Origin: Puniceibacterium confluentis
GTDB lineage: Bacteria; Pseudomonadota; Alphaproteobacteria; Rhodobacterales; Rhodobacteraceae
NCBI RefSeq assembly: GCF_007923445.1
Contig: NZ_VOJI01000020.1
Location: 1-48,478 of the forward strand
Length of the DNA stretch: 48,478 nucleotides
Reading direction: 5' to 3'
The stretch's first letter is position 1, and each line of letters starts with the position of its first letter. The notes under the pieces were generated by a model that did no database searches, was not told where the DNA came from, and saw only the letters and a program-made list of their open reading frames with translations. Below are positions 24,561-32,681 of this stretch, piece by piece. The translations under genes and the position numbers were made by a program.

Positions 24561-26229
24561 AGCCTTCTCCTTGTGCCGGCTTTCGGCGAAATCCGAAATC
24601 GGGGTCGACCAAGGCATGAACGGCGACAACAACGCTGGCCACGAGCAGGAGCGAGAATCCGGGGATGGAGCCGAGCAGCAGGTACACGGCCACCTGAAAG
24701 ACAATGATCAAGGTGGTTCGCACAGTGGAATTTCCGACGCACCCTGACGTGCTGATCCTAACTTTTCCATAAAGATAGACACCGCACACAAGAATCACGA
24801 CGAGCAGGCTCGTGTAATTCGTCGGAGAACTGACGTTGTCCCATTGGACAGGGTCCACGGATCGCGGCAATAACGCACGCGCATCCGAAACTAGCCATTC
24901 TAGGATATTCGGGGCAGATGTAGCGAGATATAGGGTTTGGAGCTTCATACAGGTTGCGATTAGCAGGCCGCCAATCGTGCAACGCGCGATGCCTTTCAGG
25001 ATTCTCGAGCCAATGGCATCGCCATCTGGTATCGGATCATTTTGATGATCCGTTATAGCAGTCCGGATCTGGACGAAGTCATCCACCAAGCTCACCAGCA
25101 GGATCAGACCTGCGATGAGCAGGTAGAAACAGATACTCATATAAAGATAGGCAAAGCCCGTGAATGCCGCTTGTTGCAGAATTTCTGTCGGATCCTTCGA
25201 CGCAAGAGCCGTGGACCCCCAATCAATCGCGTAGTTTCCCCCTCCGTTCAGCAACGGTAGAAGCCGCACGCTGACCCACTGAAACACACCGGCGAAGCCG
25301 ATGCATACCAAGAAGACCACCCAATATGTATGAGAAAAGGTCTCGACCTTGTCCGCCCATTCTCCGTCGCGGTTGCGGTCGCCAATGGCGGACAGGAGCC
25401 GACCTCGGTTACCGTTCTTCCATGCAGTAACTTGTTCGGCGATGATCCCTAGGAAGAGGGGGAGCAACAAGATGAACAGGACAGTCCAATTGGGAGCCCA
25501 CAACAGGCCGACCTGTTTGGCCACTCCGTCTTCGCGGAGATAAGTGATGTCGTGGATCGACAGAAAGTACGACACCAATTGAAGAATGACCGCACCTGCG
25601 AAAATCGTGGCCGGGAGATTCAGGAGTGATCCTCGAGAAAAAAGTCCCTCGGTACCGCGAGCGAGGCCGAAACCACGCGCGGCGTCGCCAGCTTTAGGCG
25701 CCTCCGATGCTGGAGCTTCATGTTTCTCATCCCCGCTCGCTGTCATTTCGCGGGTTGCGCCACGCCGGCTTTGGCGTCGCTTGGCGGTGAGGCGAGACTG
25801 GGAGGCGCTCAACTCGGCTTGCCAGGCGCTCGCGGCTTCAGGGTCGTTGCAGCCGAGCACCCTGGAGAGCCAGCGGATGTTGTTGGCGCTGATGCCCTTG
25901 TCGTTGGCCTCGAACCAGAGCTGCACTGTGCGGAGGTCAATGCCTTCCCGATTGGCCTCGATCTCGGAAATCGCGGCGGCAAGCAGATCAGGGGTCCACG
26001 GTCCTTGGGGGCAGCCATCTTTGTCGACAGGCCGTCCTACCCCGGCCGCAGCGACGCGCGCGAAGAGCACCTTGAAGTCGTCTTCGGACCTTACCGGCGG
26101 AAGAAAAAATTTCCGTTCTTGATCAGTGACATACTGGAAAGCTTTTCGGCTTGTTTCGGGAGGCTTCGTATCAGGCCGTGATCTCAGGGTTGGTCGACGG
26201 CATGTAGCGCCATCGATTGAGGGTCGCAA
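24550..26229 (-). CDS. rcgA: RcgA-like polytopic membrane protein
   Basis: The N-terminal ~110 residues (KFFLPPVRSEDDFKVLFARV ... WFEANDKGISANNIRWLSRV) match what I remember of the RcgA family, named from rhizobial plasmids where it affects conjugation. About eight membrane helices follow (e.g. LPATIFAGAVILQLVSYFL, WTVLFILLLPLFLGIIAEQV, YWVVFLVCIGFAGVFQW, and a hydrophobic pair at the C-terminus). The start is uncertain: family-like sequence begins near 26120, but no ATG or GTG lies just before it. A TTG at 26229 is used here. An ATG at 26135 in the next frame hints at a frameshift or error. Family name moderately sure. Confidence 0.6.
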   Translation of the reverse strand: MRPSIDGATCRRPTLRSRPDTKPPETSRKAFQYVTDQERKFFLPPVRSEDDFKVLFARVAAAGVGRPVDKDGCPQGPWTPDLLAAAISEIEANREGIDLRTVQLWFEANDKGISANNIRWLSRVLGCNDPEAASAWQAELSASQSRLTAKRRQSRRGATREMTASGDEKHEAPASEAPKAGDAARGFGLARGTEGLFSRGSLLNLPATIFAGAVILQLVSYFLSIHDITYLREDGVAKQVGLLWAPNWTVLFILLLPLFLGIIAEQVTAWKNGNRGRLLSAIGDRNRDGEWADKVETFSHTYWVVFLVCIGFAGVFQWVSVRLLPLLNGGGNYAIDWGSTALASKDPTEILQQAAFTGFAYLYMSICFYLLIAGLILLVSLVDDFVQIRTAITDHQNDPIPDGDAIGSRILKGIARCTIGGLLIATCMKLQTLYLATSAPNILEWLVSDARALLPRSVDPVQWDNVSSPTNYTSLLVVILVCGVYLYGKVRISTSGCVGNSTVRTTLIIVFQVAVYLLLGSIPGFSLLLVASVVVAVHALVDPDFGFRRKPAQGEGYVL

Positions 26230-26331
26230 CCGGACTCTCGCCAGAGTTGTCTCTTGCCGGTGGACAGAACGCCACAACAAGCAGTTCTCCGCCGAATTTT
26301 GACGACCCGCATCAAGAACCGGAGATAGAAA

Positions 26332-26544
26332 ATGGGAATGACGAACCAGCAGCGAAGAGTAGGTGCGAAGAACTCCGCACATTCACAGCGCCTCACAGGT
26401 GAAGCCATCATGCGAATACGTTGCAAGAGATCCGAAAGGGTGGTGGGCTACTTGTACCAGTGGAACAATGGCGACCTGCAGCCTGCATGGCTGAACGAAG
26501 CCATGACTGACGTGCGATACGAACCGATGGTCGACGCAGCCTGA
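26332..26544 (+). CDS. Small protein divergent from the RcgA-like gene
   Basis: A 70-residue basic protein; a start at 26410 would give 44 residues. The core 'RVVGYLYQWNNGDLQPAWLNE' looks like a real folded segment, and GGAGA precedes the ATG at 26332 by seven bases. No motif or membrane segment lets me name it. It is divergent from the RcgA-like gene by about 100 bases, so the two may share a control region. Confidence 0.5.
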   Translation: MGMTNQQRRVGAKNSAHSQRLTGEAIMRIRCKRSERVVGYLYQWNNGDLQPAWLNEAMTDVRYEPMVDAA

Positions 26545-27003
26545 TACGCGTTCCCATCGTCTAAGGGCAAAAGCGCTGCGCGATATGGCCAGGCGAGAAG
26601 CAACTTGCGCTGAGTACCCTCAGCACCAACATATCTCAGTTGTTGATATGATCAAAAGCTGTCGGCTGAATGACCGGCCGGCCAGCGAGAAAACTGCGCG
26701 GCCCATGCGCGGCCGGTCGGTTTCGAAGATCACCTGAGCGCCGGAAACCCCCGAACACACTGCGCCTACGCGAGCACCATTGAGGCCACATAGTTTTCGA
26801 TATCTGTTAGGGCAGGGTGCGTTCGGCCAATTATGCCCGAGGCCGCGCGCGCGACATGGTTTGAAATTTGGCTACGTGATTGCTCGATATTGTTATTAAT
26901 ATCAGAGTTTTACCTAAAATCTGATAATGCGTTTTATGTAAAACACGGCGGGAAGCGGTCACCCGCTGCAAGCTGCACCAATGACCGCTTCCGGTGAAAT
27001 CGT
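26545..27003. other. Gene-free stretch with inverted repeats
   Basis: I see no convincing gene. It contains GACCGGCCG/CGGCCGGTC arms near 26673-26720, a GCTGAG/CTCAGC hairpin near 26610, and an AT-rich end with paired GTTTTA-TAAAA palindromes. It divides the RcgA unit from the cargo island and may be a recombination boundary. Confidence 0.5.
26907..26944. promoter_or_regulatory. Tandem AT-rich palindromes
   Basis: GTTTTACCTAAAAT (26907-26920) and GTTTTATGTAAAAC (26931-26944) are 14-base near-palindromes set 24 bases apart, flanked by ATCAGA/TCTGAT. They look like a pair of operator sites. No gene starts immediately beside them; the tautomerase gene ends at 27004, facing them. Confidence 0.4.
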
Positions 27004-27366
27004 TTACTGATCCGCCGGCACCCAATCCGGCAACGGGGTTCCCCCGGTATACTGGTTCTCGGTGGGATTTTCCCCGAAGAGTACATATAGGTCGGTCGGG
27101 TCTGAGTTCAGCTCTTTTTGCAAAATGGCGGCAATGGCGTCCGTCAGCGCCTTCTTGCGACCAGCGTCCCGGCCAGGGCGCAGATCTACCGTGACCAGCG
27201 GCAGGCCGTCCCCGAGAATGCCGAATGCCTCACGCACGGCGACGTAATCGTATTTGATTTCCTTGGGGGCAAGCGTGTCGAGCACGGCTTGTTTCACACC
27301 TTCGCGGATGCGAGTTTTGGTGTCATAGTCGGTGCCTTCGGGCATCTCGACGCGGATAACGGGCAT
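27004..27366 (-). CDS. Tautomerase-superfamily protein
   Basis: A 120-residue enzyme beginning MPVIRVEMPEG; Pro2, exposed after Met removal, is the catalytic base of 4-oxalocrotonate tautomerase relatives. 'DAGRKKALTDAIAAILQKEL' and DPTDLYVLFGENPTENQY follow. It is about twice the length of 4-OT monomers and closer to longer relatives. The start has GGAGAATTCC upstream. Probably isomerises or hydrates a keto-enol or unsaturated acid; the substrate is unknown. It is divergent from the membrane gene at 27452 and belongs to the same cargo island. Confidence 0.8.
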   Translation of the reverse strand: MPVIRVEMPEGTDYDTKTRIREGVKQAVLDTLAPKEIKYDYVAVREAFGILGDGLPLVTVDLRPGRDAGRKKALTDAIAAILQKELNSDPTDLYVLFGENPTENQYTGGTPLPDWVPADQ

Positions 27367-27451
27367 GGAATTCTCCTTGGTTTGAGGTTTTGTTTCAGGT
27401 GTTCAGTTCGAGAGCGTAGTCCGCGACATCCTGAAGAGATGAGCCCATGCG

Positions 27452-27763
27452 GTGCGGCTCGACACCAAGGCGTTCCAGGGGAAGGCCGGTGAAATCACTG
27501 TCGGCCTTGTTCTGCTGGACTTCTTCGTTCTGGGGCGCCGCCTGCGCGGGCCGGTTGCGGATGCGGTCTTCTATCTGACCAACCTTGTGATCGTCGTGAG
27601 TATGCTGGTCGCGGTCTATGTCCACCTGCACCCGAATGTTCCGGCCGAGGTGCTGCCGTTCCAGTCCAAGCCGCCGGTTGTCACCCTGATCATGCTGGGG
27701 CTGGCTCTGGTCAACGCCTGGCTGCGCCGTCGCAACACCACCTCAGTCGCAGCTTGGGCCTGA
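27452..27763 (+). CDS. Small membrane protein, possibly 5'-truncated
   Basis: A 103-residue frame starting at GTG, with two membrane segments (about residues 42-60 and 74-90), LVLLDFFVLGRRLRGP before them and a short Arg-rich tail. There is no ribosome site before the GTG, and the first ~12 residues look unlike the rest. On the opposite strand 27395-27470 reads like the end of another protein. A recombination joint that removed the true N-terminus is therefore plausible. Family unknown. Confidence 0.5.
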   Translation: MRLDTKAFQGKAGEITVGLVLLDFFVLGRRLRGPVADAVFYLTNLVIVVSMLVAVYVHLHPNVPAEVLPFQSKPPVVTLIMLGLALVNAWLRRRNTTSVAAWA

Positions 27764-27849
27764 CGCGCCAACCGCGACAAAGAACCGGCACCTCCCAAAC
27801 TGGTCGGGCCTTTGCCCGGCCTTCCTTTCATCAGCAAGCGAGACCCGAA

Positions 27850-28332
27850 ATGACCGACAGCACTTTTACCCACGCACCTCAAACCAAGCGTTCCGTCTCG
27901 GCCAAAATCGCCATTGCCTTGTCCGTCATGGCGCCGGTGGTAGCGATCCTTACGGGGGTCATGACATGGGCCAACACAGGGTTTGGAAACGCCTTCCTTG
28001 CCGACTGGAGTGTCTCGTTCTTGAAGGCCGTCTTCGTCCTTATGCCTTTTGCCCTGATCGTGATGGGCCTGCTGGCGCGGGTGATCGAGTCCGCGCTACC
28101 AAGAGTATCGCACCTGGGCCAGAACCTCGTCCTCGCGATCTTCATGGCTTTTGTCATGCAATCCCTGATGGCCGGCATTACCGCCGGAACCACGGCTGGA
28201 TTCGGCGACGCTCAATACTTTGCCAGCCTCTGGTGGAACGCACTTGTCACCTCCTTCCCGGTCGGATTGGCCATGCCGCTGGTCATGACCACTTTGATCC
28301 GGCCACGCCTGATCGCCATTCTGCGTAGCTAA
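27850..28332 (+). CDS. DUF2798-type membrane protein
   Basis: A 160-residue inner-membrane protein with four hydrophobic helices at about residues 18-40, 55-77, 90-112 and 128-150, separated by short loops, with 'AKIAIALSVMAPVVAILTG' and 'GLAMPLVMTTLIRPRL' resembling DUF2798 repeats. ATG at 27850 is taken because the longer frame upstream is not family-like; the ribosome site is weak. The operator palindrome lies just after its stop. Function unknown; the neighbours suggest a stress-related role. Confidence 0.65.
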   Translation: MTDSTFTHAPQTKRSVSAKIAIALSVMAPVVAILTGVMTWANTGFGNAFLADWSVSFLKAVFVLMPFALIVMGLLARVIESALPRVSHLGQNLVLAIFMAFVMQSLMAGITAGTTAGFGDAQYFASLWWNALVTSFPVGLAMPLVMTTLIRPRLIAILRS

Positions 28333-28340
28333 TCTCACAT

Positions 28341-28380
28341 TTGAGTGACCGCTCAAGAATAATATTGAGCGGTCACTCAA
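28341..28380. promoter_or_regulatory. Perfect inverted repeat, likely TetR-family operator
   Basis: TTGAGTGACCGCTCAA, 8 bases, then TTGAGCGGTCACTCAA: 16-bp arms match perfectly. Each arm contains the partly symmetrical TGAGTGACCGCTCA, a size and style common for TetR dimer sites, so two dimers could bind. It lies 50 bases before the operon that ends with a TetR gene. The AT spacer and lack of a T-run argue against a terminator. Confidence 0.7.
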
Positions 28381-28430
28381 GAAATGCTAAATCTCCGTTA
28401 CCGAAACCCTCTTCCATTCAGGAAAACACC

Positions 28431-29000
28431 ATGGCTGACTTCACTATCCAAAACATTGAAACCGCTCCCGAGGCCGGCAAGCCTCTGCTGGAAACCTCGT
28501 TGAAGAACAACGGTCGTATCCCCGGCCTACATGGCACCATGGCCGATGCCCCGCCGCTGCTGGCCGCCTATAATTATGCCCACCAGCAGTTCCTTGCCAC
28601 CAACCTGACGGATGAAGAAAAGACCGTGGTCTGGCAGACCGTGAACGTCGAGCAGAACTGCCACTACTGTGTCCCGGCCCATACCGGCATCGCCAAGATG
28701 ATGAAGGTCGATGACGCCATCACCGAGGCCCTGCGCAACGAGTCCCCGCTGCCGACCGCCAAGCTCGAAGCGCTTCGTAACTTCACCCTGCTTGTTGTCC
28801 GCAACCGTGGCTTTGTCGACGAGGCGGATACTCAAGCCTTCCTCGACGCAGGTTTTGAGACCCGCAACATTCTCGAAGTGATCCTGGGCGTGTCGCAAAA
28901 GGTGATGTCGAACTACACCAATCATTTCGCCCAGACTCCGGTCGACAAAGTGTTCCAGAAGTTCGCTTGGGAAAAGAATACCGCTGTCGCGGCTGAATGA
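28431..29000 (+). CDS. AhpD-like carboxymuconolactone decarboxylase family protein
   Basis: A 189-residue helical protein. NCHYC (Cys77, Cys80) followed by His84 is the CxxC...H redox site of AhpD/CMD proteins, which act as alkylhydroperoxidase partners or related thiol enzymes. 'LRNFTLLVVRNRGFV' and 'TRNILEVILGVSQKVMSNYTNHF' also fit. ATG at 28431 follows GGAAAA; an earlier in-frame ATG lies inside the operator and is rejected. First gene of the presumed TetR-controlled operon. Confidence 0.88.
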   Translation: MADFTIQNIETAPEAGKPLLETSLKNNGRIPGLHGTMADAPPLLAAYNYAHQQFLATNLTDEEKTVVWQTVNVEQNCHYCVPAHTGIAKMMKVDDAITEALRNESPLPTAKLEALRNFTLLVVRNRGFVDEADTQAFLDAGFETRNILEVILGVSQKVMSNYTNHFAQTPVDKVFQKFAWEKNTAVAAE

Positions 29001-29053
29001 TCCTCTCGGGGCGGCTGGCATCCAGCTGCCCCTTCTTCGAAGGAATCCATAAA

Positions 29054-29485
29054 TTGAGCACTACTACTACGCAATCCGTGTTTGCCGATATCTGGCGCTC
29101 GCTTCGGGCCCTGCCGATCTGGGTTATCCTTTGGATGAGCCTCCTTCTGGGGCCCGTCAACATGGCCAGCATCGCCTTTCTGTCCGAACCCAAAGGCATC
29201 CTGATCGCCCTGTTGGCCCTTGGTGGTATGGCGGCCAGCATCACGACCCTGATCCTGCATCGCGGGTTTTCGAAACGGGTCTCGGGCGGGCATGTCTTCT
29301 TCTGGACGCCGCTGGTGCTGATCTTGATCTTCGCCAGACCGGTGGCAACGGGCACCTATGATGCCTATCTGACCATCCTACTGGCCACGAACCTGTTTTC
29401 GTTGGTCTTCGACATCAACGACTTGCGCCTTTGGCTCTGCGGAGATCGCCACGTTCTTGGGCAGGAACAAAGGAAACCGTCATGA
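29054..29485 (+). CDS. Small polytopic membrane protein of the cargo operon
   Basis: About 143 residues with four membrane segments (near residues 18-38, 45-65, 80-97 and 103-123 of the TTG-start form). TTG at 29054 has AAGGA nine bases upstream; an ATG at 28997 overlapping the previous stop is the other choice, but its first 19 residues look non-native. The stop overlaps the DsbA-like start (ATGA). No family recognised. Confidence 0.6.
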   Translation: MSTTTTQSVFADIWRSLRALPIWVILWMSLLLGPVNMASIAFLSEPKGILIALLALGGMAASITTLILHRGFSKRVSGGHVFFWTPLVLILIFARPVATGTYDAYLTILLATNLFSLVFDINDLRLWLCGDRHVLGQEQRKPS

Positions 29486-30126
29486 GCGAACCGCTGCGTA
29501 TCGACATTGTCTCTGACGTCATGTGCCCTTGGTGCGTGATCGGGTTTCGCCAGCTGGCCCGCGCATTGGAAGAGACCGGAACAGCCCACGAAATCCACTG
29601 GCATCCGTTCGAATTGAACCCGCAGATGCCGACCGAGGGCCAGAACCTGCGCGAGCATATCATCGAAAAATACGGCACCACGCCCGAGCAGTCCGAACAA
29701 TCCCGCCGCCAGATGACCGCCATCGGTAATGAACTGGGTTTCCCTTTCCGTTTTGCCGACGACATGCGGATGCACAATACCTTCAATGCCCACCAGTTGC
29801 TGCACTGGGCCCGCGAACTGGGGCGGGTGCATGATCTGAAACAGGCGCTTTTCGCCGCGCATTTCACCAACCTGCGCAACCTGTCCGACATCTCGGTTCT
29901 GGCCGATGTGGCGGGGGAAAACGGGCTGGACGGGGCCGAGGCGTTGGCCGTTCTGCAAGATCAGCGTCACGCCGATGAGGTCCGCGCACATGAGGCGTTC
30001 TGGCAGAAACAGGAAATTCAGGGCGTGCCCGCCGTGATCTTTGACAGCCGGCACCTTGTCACCGGCGCGCAAGGGGTGGAATGCTACACCAGCATTCTGA
30101 ACCAACTTGCTGAAATGAAGGACTGA
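29482..30126 (+). CDS. DsbA-family oxidoreductase (FrnE-like)
   Basis: A 214-residue thioredoxin-fold protein without signal peptide, hence cytoplasmic. Active site Cys15-Pro-Trp-Cys18 in SDVMCPWCVIGF, then the helical insertion 'HNTFNAHQLLHWA' and cis-Pro region QGVPAVIFD. FrnE-type enzymes catalyse thiol-disulphide or glutathione-linked isomerase reactions and appear in oxidative-stress operons. The start overlaps the preceding stop; the TetR gene follows three bases after its stop. Confidence 0.92.
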   Translation: MSEPLRIDIVSDVMCPWCVIGFRQLARALEETGTAHEIHWHPFELNPQMPTEGQNLREHIIEKYGTTPEQSEQSRRQMTAIGNELGFPFRFADDMRMHNTFNAHQLLHWARELGRVHDLKQALFAAHFTNLRNLSDISVLADVAGENGLDGAEALAVLQDQRHADEVRAHEAFWQKQEIQGVPAVIFDSRHLVTGAQGVECYTSILNQLAEMKD

Positions 30127-30129
30127 TTC

Positions 30130-30729
30130 ATGCCCCGCACCGCCAGCTATGACCGCGACGCCGCCCTTGAGGCCGCCATGACCCTGTTCTGGCGCAAGGG
30201 CTATCACGCGACGTCGCTGAAGGATCTGGAAGCCGCGCTGCAACTGAAGCCGGGCAGCATCTATGCGGCCTTTGAGAGCAAAGAGAACCTCTATCTTCTG
30301 GCGCTTCAGCGGTACTTTGAACGATCCCGCCAGGGGTTCCGCGATCACATGGCAAGGGCTGCCTCCCCGCTTGCAGGGCTGGCCGGGCATTTTCGATCAT
30401 ACGCCGACCTCGCCCCAGAAGACGCCTCTCGCCAAGCATGCATGCTTACCAAGACACTTGTTGATACCAAAACGACGGACCCGAAAATCGCCGAGGCGAC
30501 ACAGATCTACCTCGACCAAATGCGGGAAGAATTTGCCCGAGCCTTTACAACCGCCCGCCAGATGGGAGAGCTGCCGCCGAATGCTGACCCGGATCGCCTT
30601 GCCCGCCGCTTCCAGGCAAACGTCACGGCCCTGCGAGTCGAATTGCATCGCGGAACGTCAAGAGGCGACATCCAAGAGCTGTCGGAAGATATGGCTCAAG
30701 AGATCGAAAGCTTGCACTCCAAGCTTTAG
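30130..30729 (+). CDS. TetR/AcrR-family repressor
   Basis: A 199-residue regulator. The N-terminal HTH (ALEAAMTLFWRKGYHATSLK ... ALQLKPGSIYAAFESKENLY) is classic TetR. The C-terminal domain includes 'DASRQACMLTKTLVD', whose Cys could sense electrophiles or oxidants as NemR-type regulators do. Last gene of the operon with the AhpD-like and DsbA-like genes; the 16-bp inverted repeat at 28341-28380 is its probable binding site, giving autoregulation. Confidence 0.93.
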   Translation: MPRTASYDRDAALEAAMTLFWRKGYHATSLKDLEAALQLKPGSIYAAFESKENLYLLALQRYFERSRQGFRDHMARAASPLAGLAGHFRSYADLAPEDASRQACMLTKTLVDTKTTDPKIAEATQIYLDQMREEFARAFTTARQMGELPPNADPDRLARRFQANVTALRVELHRGTSRGDIQELSEDMAQEIESLHSKL

Positions 30730-30928
30730 CAATTTGCCCCGACCATAGCGTGTCCTTTCTGCGCCGATGAACCTCAGCAACTGAACAGCTCGCTTTTCCC
30801 ATGGACAAGTCAGAACCGGACATTCCTCACGGAAACGCCAAATGGCCGGTAAGGGCCGTTCGTTACTGCGTCAGAGGGCCCGCCAGAAAGTGTAGCGGCG
30901 CTTGGAACCAAAGACGAAAAAGCCCGGT

Positions 30929-31282
30929 TCAAAACGCGACACGTTTGCCGAGCTGGATCTCGACACCACCGCTTTCGTCAATTTCGTGGGAAACAAGCTC
31001 ATAAACGGCAATCAGCTTGCCCGAACCGAATAGCTCTTGATTTTCCGTTTTCCCGCCATGTCTGACAATGGCGTACTCGCTCGTTTTTAGGGCGTCTATA
31101 AACTGTTCATACTTTTTTGAAAAACTGTACCGAGGTCCCTTGAAAGGGTCTCTGTATACTTGGTTGGCATCAATTCGTGCGCTGTGCAGTACCGGTGCGT
31201 TACTGAGTTCACCCTGAACAACGCCCATCCCACTGTTTTTGCGAGATAATGCGGTATTTCCCTTAGGTTTTGGATGCAGCAT
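30929..31282 (-). CDS. Unrecognised small protein next to the IS5 element
   Basis: A frame of 117 residues; a Met at residue 19 (31228) is also possible. It has a lower-GC, more charged composition than its neighbours (e.g. GPRYSFSKKYEQFIDALKTS). The upstream end lies only about a dozen bases from the IS5 left end, so its promoter or first codons may have been replaced by the insertion. No domain or signal is visible. May be a chromosomal or cargo leftover. The 200 bases before it (30730-30928) show no gene. Confidence 0.45.
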   Translation of the reverse strand: MLHPKPKGNTALSRKNSGMGVVQGELSNAPVLHSARIDANQVYRDPFKGPRYSFSKKYEQFIDALKTSEYAIVRHGGKTENQELFGSGKLIAVYELVSHEIDESGGVEIQLGKRVAF

Positions 31283-31294
31283 TCGGTATTATTG

Positions 31295-32680
31295 CAGCCG
31301 GAACCCTGCAATTTCGAGCTGTGATATGAAGCCCAGAAAGCCTCCCCCGGAACAGGATGATCTGCTGCGCGCACGACTGGTCGAGATGATCGACATGCGC
31401 CACGAGCTGGTGAAGCTCGCCACCCTGATCGACTGGGAGGTCTTTGAGCGGGAGTGGGCGGGGCTGTTCCCGTCCTCAGTCGGTCGCCCAGCCACACCGA
31501 CCCGCCGGGTCGCTGGGCTCTTCTATCTCCAGCATGCCTTCCGACTGTCCGATGAAGCCGTCGTGGCGCGGTGGGCTGAGAACCCATACTGGCAGCATTT
31601 CTGCGGGGAGACGTTTTTCCAGCACCGCCTGCCAATCGACCCCTCGTCGATGACGCGTTGGCGCAACCGGATCGGCGAGGAAGGTGTCGAGTGGCTGCTG
31701 ACCGAGACGATCAAGGCCGGACAGCGCGCCGGAGCGGTGCAGGATGACCACCTCAAGAAGATCACTGTCGATACCACGGTGATGGAAAAGAACATCGCGC
31801 ACCCCACCGATGCCCGGCTTTACGAAGTCGCACGGCGCAATCTGGTCGGGCTGGCCCGCGCGGCTGATATCAACCTGCGTCAGAACTACAATCGCCTCGG
31901 CCCCCGGCTGTCCGGTCAGGTCGGCCGCTATGCCCATGCCCGCCAGTTCAAGCGGATGCGCAAGGCCCTGCGTCAGCTCAAGGGCTATACCGGCCGCGTG
32001 CTGCGCGACATCGAACGGCAGATGGACACGGTGGCTGAGGGACCGCTGAAAGCGCGGGTAGCGGAGACGACGGCGCTGGTGAACCGGCTGCTGGCGCAGA
32101 AGCCGAAGGATCGCAAGAAGCTCTACAGCCTGCATGAACCGGCCGTGGACTGCATCTCCAAAGGCAAGGCGCACAAGCGCTACGAATTCGGCACGAAGGT
32201 CAGCGTCGCTACGACCACCGAAGGCGGCTTCGTCGTCGGCATGCGCGCGCTGCCGGGCAACCCTTACGATGGACACACCCTGCACGAGGCGCTGGAACAG
32301 GTGGAGATCCTGACCGACCGGCGCCCAGACATGGCCTTTGTTGATCGTGGCTACCGGGGCCATGGCGTCGAAACTGTAAAGGTTTTCATCAGCGGTGCGA
32401 GGCGCGGCGTCACCAGGACGATCGCAAAACTGCTGCGACGACGAAGTGCCATCGAGCCGGTGATCGGCCATATGAAAACCGATGGCCGCCTGACCCGATG
32501 CCCACTCAAAGGAACCGAAGGTGATGCCCTTTTCGCGGTCCTCTGCGGCTGCGGTCACAACATCCGCATGATCCTGCGCCACCTGAAGGTCTTCTGGTGC
32601 CAATTCATCTGGCTGATCACAATGCTCAGAGGGTTCACCCAAGGCGCCGGGCGACATCGGGAACTGCAAACCCCAGCCTG
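31295..32680 (+). mobile_element. IS5-family insertion sequence
   Basis: One transposase gene fills the element. Approximate ends: left CAGCCGG...TGCAATTTC from 31295, right (reverse strand) CAGGCTGG...TGCAGTTCC ending 32680, matching at about 12 of 21 positions. The right repeat overlaps the transposase stop. I could not fix the exact ends or see a target duplication, so the boundaries may be off by several bases. Confidence 0.65.
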
Positions 32681-32681
32681 A
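31326..32681 (+). CDS. IS5-family transposase (DDE)
   Basis: A 451-residue transposase. N-terminal IS5 domain with 'LFYLQHAFRLSDEAVVARWA' and 'FQHRLPIDPSSMTRWRNRIG'. The DDE triad is Asp in ITVDTTVMEKN, Asp in AFVDRGYRGHG and Glu in RRRSAIEPVIGHMKTD. ATG at 31326 is chosen because family sequence begins there; a longer frame runs outside the element. It appears complete and could still be active. Confidence 0.92.
   Translation: MKPRKPPPEQDDLLRARLVEMIDMRHELVKLATLIDWEVFEREWAGLFPSSVGRPATPTRRVAGLFYLQHAFRLSDEAVVARWAENPYWQHFCGETFFQHRLPIDPSSMTRWRNRIGEEGVEWLLTETIKAGQRAGAVQDDHLKKITVDTTVMEKNIAHPTDARLYEVARRNLVGLARAADINLRQNYNRLGPRLSGQVGRYAHARQFKRMRKALRQLKGYTGRVLRDIERQMDTVAEGPLKARVAETTALVNRLLAQKPKDRKKLYSLHEPAVDCISKGKAHKRYEFGTKVSVATTTEGGFVVGMRALPGNPYDGHTLHEALEQVEILTDRRPDMAFVDRGYRGHGVETVKVFISGARRGVTRTIAKLLRRRSAIEPVIGHMKTDGRLTRCPLKGTEGDALFAVLCGCGHNIRMILRHLKVFWCQFIWLITMLRGFTQGAGRHRELQTPA

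Noticed and set aside
28341-28430. An upstream start that adds 30 residues to the AhpD-like protein
   Set aside because: It would place the start codon inside the 16-bp inverted repeat, while the ATG at 28431 has its own ribosome site and begins the family-like sequence.
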